Notes: generated by a model not told the origin, from the sequence alone. Counted from the first letter of the stretch, positions 18,912-28,513 are shown. The stretch is 43,911 bases of DNA from Candidatus Pelagibacter communis (GCF_001179965.1 NZ_CVSH01000049.1:1-43911), one strand, 5' to 3'. Numbers and translations are program-made.

Positions 18912-19664
18912 CCAAATTTTTTTCATACTGAAATAAACTAGTATAGTCAAAATAGTCAAATATATAATTGCTCTAAAACCCATTTTATGTCTTGCCTCTA
19001 AATGTGGCTCTGCTGACCACATCAAAAACGTAACAACATCCTTCGCCATTTGCTCTTCTGTAGCTAAAGTACCATCTCCATACTCTATTAAGTCATCCTC
19101 AAGAACTTTTGGCATTTTAATTTTGTTTCCATACATAAACTTATTGTAATAAACGCCTTCATCCAAAGTAACTCCAGCTGGAGGCTCTGTATAACCTAAT
19201 AAGACTGAATAAAGATAATCTACGCCTCCTTTTCTAGCTTTAGCCAAAACAGACATGTCTGGTGGGTAAGCGCCTCCATTAGCTGCTTGGGCTGCCTTCT
19301 CATTTGGATATGGCATTGGAAATTTATCAGATAATCTTGCGGGTCTTGAAAACATTTCTCCATCAGCATTTGGACCATCAGTGACCTCAAAACTTGCTGC
19401 TATAGATTTTGCTTGAGCCTCTGAAAACTCAGGTCCACCCTTTTCCATTAAATTTCTATAACTTAAATATTTCATTGAATGGCAGGCTGCACACACCTCG
19501 GTGTACACTTGATATCCTCTTTGTAATGATGATCTATCAAACTTGCCTAGAGGTCCTTTAAAAGACCAATCTGTCTTTAATAATTCAACTTTTTCAGCGC
19601 TATTTATTTGAAGAGGTACGGTAAAAAATAAAAAAGTGATTAATAGAATTTTAAAAGCTCTCAC
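18888..19664 (-). CDS. petC: Cytochrome c1 of the cytochrome bc1 complex
   Basis: A 258-residue membrane-anchored c-type cytochrome. It has an N-terminal signal peptide (ILLITFLFFTVPLQINSA), the covalent haem motif CAACH about residue 55, typical SLSDKFPMPYPNE-like and PPDMSVLAKAR segments, and a single C-terminal transmembrane anchor (IIYLTILTILVYFSM) followed by a positive tail. It accepts electrons from the Rieske centre and passes them to cytochrome c. It lies 3 nt after petB. A separate fused b/c1 gene (fbcH) is not used here. Confidence 0.95.
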   Translation of the reverse strand: MRAFKILLITFLFFTVPLQINSAEKVELLKTDWSFKGPLGKFDRSSLQRGYQVYTEVCAACHSMKYLSYRNLMEKGGPEFSEAQAKSIAASFEVTDGPNADGEMFSRPARLSDKFPMPYPNEKAAQAANGGAYPPDMSVLAKARKGGVDYLYSVLLGYTEPPAGVTLDEGVYYNKFMYGNKIKMPKVLEDDLIEYGDGTLATEEQMAKDVVTFLMWSAEPHLEARHKMGFRAIIYLTILTILVYFSMKKIWSRVESEV

Positions 19665-19667
19665 TCC

Positions 19668-20927
19668 TCAACCCTCTTTTTTATCACTTTTTGCCATAGA
19701 TAAATTGGCTGATCCTCCTAAAACTGGATCTGATATACTAAATGGTAAAGGCAGAGTTTTCTCTTTAAATCCAAGTAATGGAAGAATTATTAAGAAGTGC
19801 GCAAAATAATAAGCGGTAGCAACTCTTGCGATTAGTAAATATAATCCCTCAGCTGGCATTGCTCCCACGTATCCTAAAACTAGTACGTCTAAAACTAAAA
19901 TCCAATAAAATTGTCTATACAAAGGTCTAAATACAGCAGATCTTATTTTAGATGTGTCTAACCACGGCAAGGCAGCGAGTATTAAAATTGCAGATAACAT
20001 CGCAATCACCCCTAAGAGCTTATCTGGTACAGATCTTAAAATTGCATAAAAAGGTAATAAGTACCACTCCGGTACAATATGCGCTGGTGTTACCATTGGA
20101 TTTGCCTCAATATAATTATCTGCGTGCCCTAAAACGTTTGGAGAATAAAAAACAAAAAAAGCAAAAATTATCATAAACATTAATAATGCGAATGTATCCT
20201 TGATTACAATATACGGATGAAACGGAACCGTATCTTTAGATGGTTTCTTTATATCAATACCAACTGGGTTATTATTTCCAGGAACGTGTAATGCCCAAAT
20301 ATGTAATACAACTAAACCTAATATTAAAAATGGAATTAAATAATGTAATGTAAAAAATCTTGTAAGCGTAGGATTATCAACAGAATAGCCGCCCCATAAC
20401 CATGTGACTATACCTTCTCCAACTAGTGGAATAGCACTAAAAAGATTTGTTATAACTGTTGCTCCCCAAAAACTCATTTGTCCCCATGGAAGAACATATC
20501 CCATAAATGCAGCCGCCATCATCAGTAAATAAATTATAATTCCTAATATCCAGATTATCTCTCTTGGAGCTTTATAAGATCCATAAAATAGAGATCTAAA
20601 TATATGAATGTAAACGGCTAAAAAAAACATAGAGGCTCCATTGGAATGAATGTATCTAATTAACCAACCGTAATTTACATCTCTCATGATATGCTCAACA
20701 CTATCAAAGGCCATATCAGCATGAGCAATATAATGCATGGCTAATGTTAAGCCTGTAACAATCTGTGTAATTAAACAAAAAGTTAAAATGCCTCCAAATG
20801 TCCACCAATAATTTAGGTTTTTTGGTGTTGGGTAATCAGTAAGATGGTTTGCTAATGACAATAGAGGTAATCTATCGTTAAACCACTTTCCGAATTTAGA
20901 TTTTGGTGTGTAATTATGATCACTCAT
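19668..20927 (-). CDS. petB: Cytochrome b of the cytochrome bc1 complex
   Basis: A 419-residue polytopic protein with about eight transmembrane helices and the paired haem-ligating His residues on helices B and D. The quinol-oxidation site PEWY is in [11 protein letters not shown], the [21 protein letters not shown] block is complete, and the N-terminal region contains [11 protein letters not shown]. It sits between the Rieske gene (5-nt gap) and cytochrome c1 (3-nt gap) as the middle of petABC. The complex pumps protons by the Q cycle. Confidence 0.97.
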   Translation of the reverse strand: MSDHNYTPKSKFGKWFNDRLPLLSLANHLTDYPTPKNLNYWWTFGGILTFCLITQIVTGLTLAMHYIAHADMAFDSVEHIMRDVNYGWLIRYIHSNGASMFFLAVYIHIFRSLFYGSYKAPREIIWILGIIIYLLMMAAAFMGYVLPWGQMSFWGATVITNLFSAIPLVGEGIVTWLWGGYSVDNPTLTRFFTLHYLIPFLILGLVVLHIWALHVPGNNNPVGIDIKKPSKDTVPFHPYIVIKDTFALLMFMIIFAFFVFYSPNVLGHADNYIEANPMVTPAHIVPEWYLLPFYAILRSVPDKLLGVIAMLSAILILAALPWLDTSKIRSAVFRPLYRQFYWILVLDVLVLGYVGAMPAEGLYLLIARVATAYYFAHFLIILPLLGFKEKTLPLPFSISDPVLGGSANLSMAKSDKKEG

Positions 20928-20932
20928 TAGTT

Positions 20933-21442
20933 TTATCCAATTTTAATTATGTTATTTTCTAAAAATTCATAGTTCGGGATTGACATATTTGTTGGTGCAG
21001 GTCCTTTTCTAATTCTTCCAGATGTATCGTAATGTGATCCGTGACATGGACAAAACCAACCATTGTAGTCTCCTTTATCATTTAAAGGTACGCAGCCAAG
21101 ATGAGTACAAACTCCTAACATCACAAGCCACTCTGGATTTTTCGCTCTATCCTCATCTTTTTCTGGATCTGGTAAATCTTCCATCCTTACAGACCTTGCT
21201 TCATCAATTTCATTTTGAGTTCTTCTTTTAATAAATACTGGTTTGCCTCTCCACAAAACAGTTATGGTTTTACCAGGTTCAACTGAACTCACGTCTACTT
21301 CTGTGCTAGCTAAAGCTTTTACAGATGCATCAGGGTTCATTTGATCTACTAAGGGCCATACTGTAGCTGCAACACCCACCGCACCAACAGCATAAGTTGC
21401 TGTGAATATAAAATCTCTTCTTTTAACTTTTTTCTCGGACAT
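20933..21442 (-). CDS. petA: Rieske iron-sulfur protein of cytochrome bc1
   Basis: A 169-residue protein. It has a twin-arginine-like N-terminus ([20 protein letters not shown]) forming the membrane anchor, the flexible hinge, and the 2Fe-2S ligands in CTHLGC and CPCHGSH. The start was placed at ATG 21442 because MSEKK directly precedes the RRDF signal; an upstream in-frame ATG at 21523 would add 27 unconserved residues and overlap trmL. First gene of the petABC operon. Confidence 0.95.
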   Translation of the reverse strand: MSEKKVKRRDFIFTATYAVGAVGVAATVWPLVDQMNPDASVKALASTEVDVSSVEPGKTITVLWRGKPVFIKRRTQNEIDEARSVRMEDLPDPEKDEDRAKNPEWLVMLGVCTHLGCVPLNDKGDYNGWFCPCHGSHYDTSGRIRKGPAPTNMSIPNYEFLENNIIKIG

Positions 21443-21480
21443 TTTTAAATATAGTTTAAGGTACCTAATATATGATTTCA

Positions 21481-21486
21481 TATAAT
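21481..21486 (+). promoter_or_regulatory. -10 element upstream of trmL
   Basis: A perfect TATAAT lies 28 nt ahead of the trmL ATG in the 72-bp gap shared with the divergent petABC operon. No good -35 is present at the right distance. The minus-strand promoter of petABC must lie in the same gap, but I could not pick a unique candidate; TATATT-like boxes occur close to the petA start. Confidence 0.35.
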
Positions 21487-21514
21487 ATAAAAATGAATAA
21501 TTTCTACTGAAACA

Positions 21515-21979
21515 ATGACACATAAAGCCATTTCAGCGTTCAAAATAGCACTATATGAGCCTGATATTCCTCAAAATACTGCGTCTATCATCAGAACTTG
21601 CTCTTGTCTGGGGGCGAGTCTTGAAATTATTGAGCCTTGTGGTTTCTTATTAAGCGATAAAAGATTTAAAAGAGTTGTATTAGATTATATGAATTTAGAT
21701 AAAATAAAATTTTATGAGAGTGCAGAAGATTTTCTTCAAGCAAAAAGTAAGCAAAGAGTTATTTTAATGACTACAAAAGGAAAAGAAAATTATACAGACT
21801 TTAAATTTAAAAAAAATGATACTATTTTATTTGGTAAAGAAAGTGCAGGAGTGCCTGAAAAAATACATAAATTAGTAAATCATAGGTTAAAAATCCCAAT
21901 GGTAGACAAAAAAAGATCTTTAAATTTATCAACATCAGTTTCTATTGTTGTGGCAGAATGTTTAAGACAACTTAATTAA
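21515..21979 (+). CDS. trmL: tRNA (cytidine/uridine-34 2-prime-O)-methyltransferase TrmL
   Basis: A 154-residue SPOUT-class methyltransferase that modifies the wobble base of tRNA-Leu species in E. coli. The N-terminal block [19 protein letters not shown], the middle [15 protein letters not shown], and the C-terminal [13 protein letters not shown] (trefoil-knot SAM site) are diagnostic of the small TrmL group. It starts a plus-strand run with hemF, whose ATG follows after one base. Confidence 0.93.
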   Translation: MTHKAISAFKIALYEPDIPQNTASIIRTCSCLGASLEIIEPCGFLLSDKRFKRVVLDYMNLDKIKFYESAEDFLQAKSKQRVILMTTKGKENYTDFKFKKNDTILFGKESAGVPEKIHKLVNHRLKIPMVDKKRSLNLSTSVSIVVAECLRQLN

Positions 21980-21980
21980 A

Positions 21981-22808
21981 ATGAACGAAAAACTCAAAAA
22001 AAAACTTACGTCTAATTGGTTTAAAATTTTACAAGATTCTATTTGTGATGACATTGAAAAAATTGAGGGAAAAAAAAATATATTTAATTCAAATAGCTGG
22101 AAAAGAAATAAAAATAGAGATGAAGGTGGTGGTGAATTTAGAATATTTGAAAATGGAAAAGTTTTTGACAAAGTTGGAGTTAATTTTTCTGAAGTCTATG
22201 GAAAATTATCAAAACAATTTAAGAACAAGATTCCTGGAACTAACAAGAGTGCAAAATTTTGGGCCTCAGGCATCTCGGTTGTGATGCACATGAGAAATCC
22301 GCATGTTCCAGCAATGCATTTCAATACGAGATATATTCACACATCATCTGGATGGTTTGGTGGAGGGATGGATATAACACCGTGTATTAAAAATAATAAT
22401 TTAAAGAAAAAATTTCATCAAACACTTAAGAAATCTTGTGATCAACATAATAAAAATTATTACAAAAAATATAAAAAATGGTGTGATGAATATTTTTTTT
22501 TGAAACATAGAAATGAACCCAGGGGAATAGGTGGTATTTTTTTCGATTATAAAAAAAAAAATTGGGAAAAAGATTTTGAATTTGTAAGGGATGTTGGTTT
22601 AACTTTTCAAATGATTTATAATGAAATTATTTTTAAGTATAAAAATAAAAAATGGACAAAAAAAGATAAGGAAAAACAATTTTTGAAACGTGGAAGATAT
22701 GTAGAATTTAATTTAATATATGATAGAGGAACTAAATTCGGACTACAAACAGGTGGAAACGTAGAGGGAATTTTAATGTCGTTACCGCCTATTGCTAAAT
22801 GGAAATAA
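21981..22808 (+). CDS. hemF: Oxygen-dependent coproporphyrinogen III oxidase
   Basis: A 275-residue enzyme that decarboxylates coproporphyrinogen III to protoporphyrinogen IX in haem synthesis. Signature segments are [64 protein letters not shown] and the final MSLPP. It is somewhat shorter than the about 300-residue E. coli enzyme. It needs molecular oxygen, which fits an aerobic lifestyle. One base separates it from trmL. Confidence 0.96.
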   Translation: MNEKLKKKLTSNWFKILQDSICDDIEKIEGKKNIFNSNSWKRNKNRDEGGGEFRIFENGKVFDKVGVNFSEVYGKLSKQFKNKIPGTNKSAKFWASGISVVMHMRNPHVPAMHFNTRYIHTSSGWFGGGMDITPCIKNNNLKKKFHQTLKKSCDQHNKNYYKKYKKWCDEYFFLKHRNEPRGIGGIFFDYKKKNWEKDFEFVRDVGLTFQMIYNEIIFKYKNKKWTKKDKEKQFLKRGRYVEFNLIYDRGTKFGLQTGGNVEGILMSLPPIAKWK

Positions 22809-22810
22809 GA

Positions 22811-23287
22811 ATGGATAAAGAGCCAATAACAATTATAGGTTTAGAGAAACTAAAAGAAGAACTAGTTTTTAGAAAAGAAAAAAAACGTCCGGAAATAGTT
22901 TCGGCTATATCTGAGGCAAGATCTCATGGCGACCTTAAAGAAAATGCGGAGTACCACGCAGCCAAAGAGCAACAATCCCATAATGAAGGAAGAATTGAGG
23001 AAATTAATGATTTAATTGCAAGAGCAAATGTAATTGATGTGACTAAACTTGCAAATGAAGGCAAGGTTATATTTGGATCAACTGTTTTTTTAGTAAACTT
23101 AGATAATGATGAAAAAGTAAATTATAAAATAGTTGGTAAAGATGAGGCTGATATAAAAAATAAATTAATTTATTTTAAATCTCCAATAGGTAAAGGATTG
23201 ATTGGCAAAAATAAAGGCGACCTAGTTGAAATTAAAACTCCTGCAGGAGATAAAAATTTTGAAATAAAAGATGTAAAATATATTTAA
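22811..23287 (+). CDS. greA: Transcription elongation factor GreA
   Basis: A protein of 158 residues (the same length as E. coli GreA) that stimulates RNA-cleavage rescue of backtracked RNA polymerase. The N-terminal coiled coil ends in the acidic-tip region [20 protein letters not shown], and a C-terminal FKBP-like domain follows ([23 protein letters not shown]). ATG 22811 was chosen over an in-frame ATG at 22799 that lies inside hemF, because it gives the family length. The stop shares TTAA with the convergent cca. Confidence 0.94.
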   Translation: MDKEPITIIGLEKLKEELVFRKEKKRPEIVSAISEARSHGDLKENAEYHAAKEQQSHNEGRIEEINDLIARANVIDVTKLANEGKVIFGSTVFLVNLDNDEKVNYKIVGKDEADIKNKLIYFKSPIGKGLIGKNKGDLVEIKTPAGDKNFEIKDVKYI

Positions 23288-24549
23288 TTTTTAACAATTC
23301 TTTCTAAGTCTTTTTCTGTAATAGAAAAATTATTTTTAATCCAAAAATCCTCTAAAAGTTTTAAGTATTCACCAACTTTTTTTCCCTCAGTTAAATTAAA
23401 TTTTTTCATTAAATCTTCTGCTTTAATAGGAAAGACTGGTAACTCTTGATTTTTAAAGTACTCAATAAACTCTAAAAATTTTTTTTCAGCTTTTTTTGAG
23501 GTTAATACTTTATAATTTAAAATATCTAATAAACTTTCTTTACCATGCAAATAGTAATATTTCCAAAGTGATTTGGAGTCTATTTTGACTGTAGTTTTAA
23601 CATTATAAAAAAAATCTTTAATATTTTTAATTCGTTTTTGATCCTTTTTGGAAATATTAAATTTAAATAGGAAATATTCTAAATTATCTGTTTCATCTAT
23701 GCTTATCACGGCTAACAAAACAGGAAAATCAATATTTTTTAACTTTTCTTTAGCCTTAGGATTTAAATTTTTTATAATTTCTAGTTTTTTAAATTGTGGA
23801 AATATAAATTTCAGTATCTCTAAAGAATAATTATTTAAACATAGTTTTTCTAATGAACCTGAAATAGTAATTTTTTTAAATTCATCTAATAGTCGTTCGG
23901 ATGATATTTTAGAAATACCACTTAAATTTTTTTTAATACTTTTTAAAGTATTTAAATCGTGGTCTGTTTTGCTATACATGGAAAAAAATCTTAAATACCT
24001 AAGAATTCTTAAATAATCCTCTTGAATTCTTTGGTCTGCTTTACCAATAAAAATAACTTTACCGGCCTCAAGGTCTCTTTTTCCATCAAAGGGATCAAAC
24101 AGGTTTCCATTTATGTCTGAATAAATAGCGTTTATTGTAAAGTCTCTTCTTTCAGCATCTTTTTTCCAATCTTTGGTAAATTCAACTTTTGAATGTCTTC
24201 CATCAGGCAGTACATCGCTTCTTAAGGATGTAATTTCAAATTTTTCATTATCAATTTGTGCAGTAATTGTTCCATGTTGGATACCTGTTTCATAAAACTT
24301 GATATTACTCTCATTTAGTGCTTTTTGAATGTCATCTGGTTTAAGGTTGGTTGCAAGATCAATATCATCAACTTTTTCATTCATGAGAATTTTTCTAACA
24401 CAACCACCAACATATCTAACTTCGGAGTCTGCTGAAAAATCTTGAATTGAATTAAATATTTTTTTTACATTTGAATTATTTTGTAGATCAATAAATTTGG
24501 ACTCAATTTTATTTGAATTACTTAAAATTTTATTTAAAAAGTTTAACAT
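23284..24549 (-). CDS. cca: CCA tRNA nucleotidyltransferase / poly(A) polymerase family (class II)
   Basis: A 421-residue nucleotidyltransferase. It shows [12 protein letters not shown] and DDIDLATN (GG plus the DxD metal site), an [10 protein letters not shown] motif and the RNA-binding head region [13 protein letters not shown]. In this family such proteins add CCA to tRNA 3-prime ends or poly(A) tails; one such gene in a reduced genome is most likely the CCA-adding enzyme. Its ATG lies only 3 nt downstream of the encoded CCA of the tRNA-Gln gene on the same strand, with no ribosome-binding site between. Confidence 0.88.
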   Translation of the reverse strand: MLNFLNKILSNSNKIESKFIDLQNNSNVKKIFNSIQDFSADSEVRYVGGCVRKILMNEKVDDIDLATNLKPDDIQKALNESNIKFYETGIQHGTITAQIDNEKFEITSLRSDVLPDGRHSKVEFTKDWKKDAERRDFTINAIYSDINGNLFDPFDGKRDLEAGKVIFIGKADQRIQEDYLRILRYLRFFSMYSKTDHDLNTLKSIKKNLSGISKISSERLLDEFKKITISGSLEKLCLNNYSLEILKFIFPQFKKLEIIKNLNPKAKEKLKNIDFPVLLAVISIDETDNLEYFLFKFNISKKDQKRIKNIKDFFYNVKTTVKIDSKSLWKYYYLHGKESLLDILNYKVLTSKKAEKKFLEFIEYFKNQELPVFPIKAEDLMKKFNLTEGKKVGEYLKLLEDFWIKNNFSITEKDLERIVKN

Positions 24550-24552
24550 ATT

Positions 24553-24627
24553 TGGCTGGGGCGCTAGGATTCGAACCTAGGAATGGCGGTACCAAAAACC
24601 GCTGCCTTACCACTTGGCTACGCCCCA
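24553..24627 (-). tRNA. tRNA-Gln (anticodon UUG), CCA encoded
   Basis: A 75-nt cloverleaf on the minus strand. The acceptor stem pairs TGGGGCG with CGCCCCA, the D-arm is around GCCAAGTGGTAAGGC, and the anticodon stem GCGGT/ACCGC closes the loop TTTTGGT, with anticodon TTG at loop positions 3-5. The T-arm is CTAGGTTCGAATCCTAG. The discriminator is G and the 3-prime CCA is encoded. The weak U1-A72 pair is a known tRNA-Gln identity feature. It lies between ispE and cca on the same strand. Confidence 0.95.
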
Positions 24628-24659
24628 AAGTTTATTTATTTTCTATCAAAAATAAATTT

Positions 24660-25502
24660 TTATATAACTTTTGATAAAATGCACCAACAATTATTTAATT
24701 TCCTTTTGGACATTTTCAACGCATTTTTTGCAGATACTTCTTTAGTAAAATACATCACTAAAGTTGAACCAGATCCTGTCATTCTTACAAATTCAGCTTT
24801 TTTCCAACTTAATAGCTTATTTTTTAATTTAAAAAGGTTTGGATAAAGTCGGAAAGCACTATTTTCAAGATCATTTTCACTATTTATTATCATAGTTTTA
24901 CTAACATTTTTTAATTTGCCTAATTTACTTTTAGAAAATACTTTATTTGCAGAAAAAACTTTTCTTGTTGAGCAGCCAAAATTGGGTTTTACTAATAATA
25001 GATAGTATTTAATTCTAGTTTTGAGTACACGTATTTTTCCACTAGGTAGGTAAACTTTTGGAAATTTATTAAGCCCCAAAATTACATCTGATCCAATTTT
25101 TTTAGCAAATTTTTCACTTAGTTTTTTTGTTAATATTTTTTTTTTTAAAAAAAAACTCAAAATTGAAGCTGCATTCATAGATCCACCGCCCATGCCTGAT
25201 TTTTGAGGAATATTTTTTTTTACTAATATTCGATATTTTTTTTTTATAATTTTTTCTTTTTCTAATAATGCCAATAAGTGGGTGATTGTATTAAATTTTG
25301 GTATACCTTTAGAATATTTTCCTCTAAAAATTACCTTATGTTTTTTACTTCTAATTTCACTAATTTTAATCTCATCAGCCAAATCAATTAAAGCAACTAA
25401 ACTTTCAATTTGATGTAAATTATTTATCTTTCTTTTGCTGACAATATTTAAATTTAAATTGATCTTAGCGTATGACTTAATTGTATGAGTTATTGTTATC
25501 AA
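24660..25502 (-). CDS. ispE: 4-diphosphocytidyl-2-C-methyl-D-erythritol kinase
   Basis: A 280-residue GHMP kinase of the non-mevalonate isoprenoid pathway. The catalytic Lys is in SYAKINLNL, the phosphate loop is KSGMGGGSMNAAS, the catalytic Asp is in KIGSDVILGL, and the GHMP motif 3 is RMTGSGSTLVMYF. The substrate-loop DGYH of most homologues is here NNLH, keeping the His. The first 26 nt overlap the upstream TPR-protein gene. It contributes the precursors used by the carotenoid genes at 37.8-41.1 kb. Confidence 0.93.
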   Translation of the reverse strand: MITITHTIKSYAKINLNLNIVSKRKINNLHQIESLVALIDLADEIKISEIRSKKHKVIFRGKYSKGIPKFNTITHLLALLEKEKIIKKKYRILVKKNIPQKSGMGGGSMNAASILSFFLKKKILTKKLSEKFAKKIGSDVILGLNKFPKVYLPSGKIRVLKTRIKYYLLLVKPNFGCSTRKVFSANKVFSKSKLGKLKNVSKTMIINSENDLENSAFRLYPNLFKLKNKLLSWKKAEFVRMTGSGSTLVMYFTKEVSAKNALKMSKRKLNNCWCILSKVI

Positions 25503-27180
25503 TATTTGGGCCCACTAATAATTTTTTTTTTACTTTTTCTAACATATCTTTTTCTGTATCTTTAAATCCTATAACGCTATTCCAATAATACTTTGCTTGT
25601 ATTTTTTTATTAAGACTCCATAAAATATCACCATAATGGTCATTTACGATTGGATCATTGGGCATTAGCGTTATCGCTTTTCTCATGAATTTTTCTGCTT
25701 CTGTATATCTTCCTGTTAAATAATAACCCCAACCAACTGAGTCAGTGATATATGGATCATCCTCATTATTCTTATATGCAATCTCCAACATTTTTACAGC
25801 TTTCGAAATATTAATTTTTCTCTCAAGCCAAGAATAGGCTAAATAATTTAAAGTATAAGAATTATCTGGAACAATTTTTAATGCCGTTAATAAATCTTTA
25901 TCGCTCCTTTCAAAATTTGATAATCTTTCATAACTACCACCTCTTCTAAATAATAAATCAGCATAGGTATCTGAGTTAGTGTCATAATTTTTCATTAACT
26001 TAGAATAAAGTTCTATTGCTTCTTTATATTTTTTATAATTTTTATAAATATTTGCCATATCAAAGATAATCTTATCTGTTTTGTTTTCTATTTTATTAAA
26101 CTTCGTTTTAATATAATTCAACGCTTGTTGATCATCATGTTTCTCTGCAATTATTTTAGTTTTAATTTTCACTTTGAACCAATAAAATAGCTTATCCTGC
26201 TTACTAAAATTTTTTAATATTTTTTCAGCTTCTTTGTACTTTTTAGAATTAAAATAGTTTTCAACTGTTAATAGCTTATTTGCTTTAAATTTTTCATTTA
26301 AAAAATTAGAAACACTTAAGTAAAAGTTAGATCTTTCAAAATCTTCATCAGATGAATACAAATTTGAAATTAAGAAAAAAAATTCGGCTAAAAGATCAGT
26401 TTCGGACTTGCATGAAAATATATCGGTAATTTTTTTTGTTTGATTATTTTTTAACCAGTCATTTGTTTGAAGAATAAGCAGCCCACTTGTGAGTTTATCT
26501 TGTTTCAAAAAAAGTTTTTTTGCCTCTTCGAATTTATTTTGATTGATCAAATAATTAGAATAAAAGAATAAGTATCTTGAATAATCTACATTTGAAGAAT
26601 TAACCAAAGTATAGAATGACTTAGACGTGGTATCATCTTCTAAATAACATTTTAAAAATGTAATATTCAGAAGATCTAAATTATCAAAATTCGATTTTTG
26701 AAAAATCAGTTTTTTGTTTTTAAAAGTCGATAAGTATAACGTTAATGTATCATAGATTGCATTTTCATAAACGCTTGAACTTTTTAGTTCATTTAAATAT
26801 TCAAGATAATTTTCGCTCTCTTCATATTTCTCTTTTAAAATTGAGTCCAATGTCAAAAGCACCTGGGACTCAAAAAAATCAAAATCTTTTTTATTTTCTA
26901 AAATTTTTATTTCTTGAATTGCTTTTTTTACTTTCTGATTTATAGCTAGTGAGAAGATATATTTTCTTAAGTAATTATCACGTTTTTTTACTAATGCTTT
27001 TGACGAATTAAAATAACTTAACGAATCTTGGTTTTGTTGGTTATTATAAGAAATTATAGCTGAGAGATAATTGGTTAGTTCATTCTCATTTAAATCATTA
27101 TTTGTTACTTTGGAATTCGCCTGTTTGGCGAAAAAAAAGATCATTAGAATAAAGAAAAATTTAATAAATTTTGATATCAT
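25477..27180 (-). CDS. Secreted or periplasmic tetratricopeptide-repeat protein
   Basis: A 567-residue protein with an N-terminal signal peptide (FFFILMIFFFAKQANS) and otherwise helical sequence. The C-terminal 200 residues contain recognisable TPR units (ANIYKNYKKYKEAIELYSKL, the ADLLFRRGGSYERL region, GWGYYLTGRYTEAEKFMRKA). TPR proteins act as assembly platforms; the partner is unknown. A large TPR protein directly upstream of ispE recurs in alphaproteobacteria. Its start codon is 8 nt from that of the divergent uracil-DNA glycosylase. Confidence 0.8.
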   Translation of the reverse strand: MISKFIKFFFILMIFFFAKQANSKVTNNDLNENELTNYLSAIISYNNQQNQDSLSYFNSSKALVKKRDNYLRKYIFSLAINQKVKKAIQEIKILENKKDFDFFESQVLLTLDSILKEKYEESENYLEYLNELKSSSVYENAIYDTLTLYLSTFKNKKLIFQKSNFDNLDLLNITFLKCYLEDDTTSKSFYTLVNSSNVDYSRYLFFYSNYLINQNKFEEAKKLFLKQDKLTSGLLILQTNDWLKNNQTKKITDIFSCKSETDLLAEFFFLISNLYSSDEDFERSNFYLSVSNFLNEKFKANKLLTVENYFNSKKYKEAEKILKNFSKQDKLFYWFKVKIKTKIIAEKHDDQQALNYIKTKFNKIENKTDKIIFDMANIYKNYKKYKEAIELYSKLMKNYDTNSDTYADLLFRRGGSYERLSNFERSDKDLLTALKIVPDNSYTLNYLAYSWLERKINISKAVKMLEIAYKNNEDDPYITDSVGWGYYLTGRYTEAEKFMRKAITLMPNDPIVNDHYGDILWSLNKKIQAKYYWNSVIGFKDTEKDMLEKVKKKLLVGPNIDNNNSYN

Positions 27181-27188
27181 TTGTTTTT

Positions 27189-27875
27189 ATGAATAATGAA
27201 GTTTTAAATGATGAGTTTCTAAAATCAATAGACTCAAATTACGAATTTAGTAATAAACCAATAAGACGCCTGAAAAAGTCACAACAACCAGGTGAAATTA
27301 AATTACAACTAGAAAATCTTAAAAAACAAATTGCTGAAATTGACGCTTGTGATCTTAAAAATCATGCTAACCAGTTAGTTTTTAGTGATGGAAATTTTAG
27401 AAGTAAAATAATGCTTGTAGGTGAAGGCCCGGGTCAAAAAGAGGATGAAATAGGAAAACCTTTTATGGGCGATGCAGGAAAATTATTAAATAAAATGTTA
27501 GCAGCCATAGATATTAAAAGAGAAAGTATCTACATCACAAATGTTGTCAATTACAGGCCACCAAATAATAGAAAGCCAACAACTGCTGAGATAAATAAAT
27601 ATTCAAAATTTCTATATGAACATATTTCTATAATTAATCCTAAAATACTAATAATTATGGGTGGTACAGCAATGGAAGCATTGATTGGTAATAATTTTAA
27701 AATTTCTAAAGAGAGAGGAATATGGAAAGATGTTATTATAAAGGGCAAAACTTACTTATCCATTGTAACATTTCATCCTGCATATCTTTTAAGGCAACCA
27801 GATCAAAAAAAATATTCATGGATAGATTTAAAAGAAATAAGAAAAAAAATTAATGAATTGAATATCATTTTGTAA
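27189..27875 (+). CDS. Uracil-DNA glycosylase, family 4-like, lacking most Fe-S cysteines
   Basis: A protein of 228 residues from ATG 27189 (an in-frame ATG at 27171 would overlap the divergent gene). It has motif A GEGPGQKEDEIGKPFMGDAG, the NVVNYRPPNNRKPT segment and the HPAYLLRQP motif. It removes uracil from DNA in base excision repair. Classical family 4 enzymes bind a 4Fe-4S cluster with four Cys; here the Cys in NVVxCRPP is Tyr, the one in EIxxCxxFL is also Tyr, and only one of the first pair (DACDLKNHA) remains. A cluster is therefore unlikely. Confidence 0.85.
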   Translation: MNNEVLNDEFLKSIDSNYEFSNKPIRRLKKSQQPGEIKLQLENLKKQIAEIDACDLKNHANQLVFSDGNFRSKIMLVGEGPGQKEDEIGKPFMGDAGKLLNKMLAAIDIKRESIYITNVVNYRPPNNRKPTTAEINKYSKFLYEHISIINPKILIIMGGTAMEALIGNNFKISKERGIWKDVIIKGKTYLSIVTFHPAYLLRQPDQKKYSWIDLKEIRKKINELNIIL

Positions 27876-27876
27876 A

Positions 27877-28452
27877 ATGAAAAAAACTTTAGCTGGTGTG
27901 GATGAAGTTGGAAGAGGAAGTTTAATTGGTCCAGTCTTTGCTGCTGCTGTAATTCTTAATAATGACATCAATAAGAAAATACTTAAAGATTCAAAAAGTT
28001 TATCAAAAAATAAGCGTGAAAATTTAGAAAAATATATAAAGAAAAATTCAAAATGGTCAGTTGGTTCAGCGTCCGTAAAGGAAATAGAAAAATATAATAT
28101 TTTAAATGCAAGTCTGCTTGCAATGAAAAGAGCTATAAAAAAGTTAAAAATAAAACCAAAAATTATATTAGTTGATGGTAACAAAATTCCTGATATGAGG
28201 AGTTATAATTTAAAGTACGTAATTAAGGGTGACCAAAAGATACCTGAAATATCTGCTGCATCTATAATTGCAAAAGTATCACGAGATAGATTAATCAAAA
28301 AATTAGCAAAGATACATCATAGGTATTTCTGGCACAAAAACGCTGGCTACGGAACAAAAGACCATCTTAGGGCTCTTAAAAAATTTGGAGTTACCAAATA
28401 CCATAGAAAAAAATTTAAACCTATACACAACATATTGAGTCTCGAGAAATAA
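27877..28452 (+). CDS. rnhB: Ribonuclease HII
   Basis: A 191-residue nuclease that removes misinserted ribonucleotides and RNA primers from DNA. The acidic active site starts with AGVDEVGRGSLIGPV (Asp and Glu), continues with ILVDGNKIP, and the C-terminal FWHKNAGYGTKDHLRAL holds the GYGT block typical of type 2 enzymes. It follows the uracil-DNA glycosylase by one base and precedes ccrM, an order shared with other alphaproteobacteria. Confidence 0.96.
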   Translation: MKKTLAGVDEVGRGSLIGPVFAAAVILNNDINKKILKDSKSLSKNKRENLEKYIKKNSKWSVGSASVKEIEKYNILNASLLAMKRAIKKLKIKPKIILVDGNKIPDMRSYNLKYVIKGDQKIPEISAASIIAKVSRDRLIKKLAKIHHRYFWHKNAGYGTKDHLRALKKFGVTKYHRKKFKPIHNILSLEK

Positions 28453-28513
28453 CCACCACAAAAAGACTCAAAATAATTCAATCACAAGTTGACGAGGACT
28501 CTAGCCTAGAGTC
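28437..28513. promoter_or_regulatory. Cluster of four GANTC (CcrM) sites in front of ccrM
   Basis: GANTC sites lie at 28437-28441, 28465-28469, 28497-28501 and 28509-28513. The last two form a perfect inverted repeat, GACTCTA-GCC-TAGAGTC (28497-28513). GANTC is the known target of the CcrM family, whose gene starts at 28530. By rough base-frequency reasoning for so AT-rich a genome, fewer than one site would be expected in this span. Confidence 0.8.

Noticed and set aside
19952-20176. Plus-strand 74-codon frame within petB
   Set aside because: It lies wholly opposite the strongly conserved cytochrome b coding sequence and shows no motif of its own.
21458-21467. AGGTACCT palindrome in the petA-trmL gap as an operator
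   Set aside because: It is only 8 bp, has no second copy seen in the window and no regulator tied to it.
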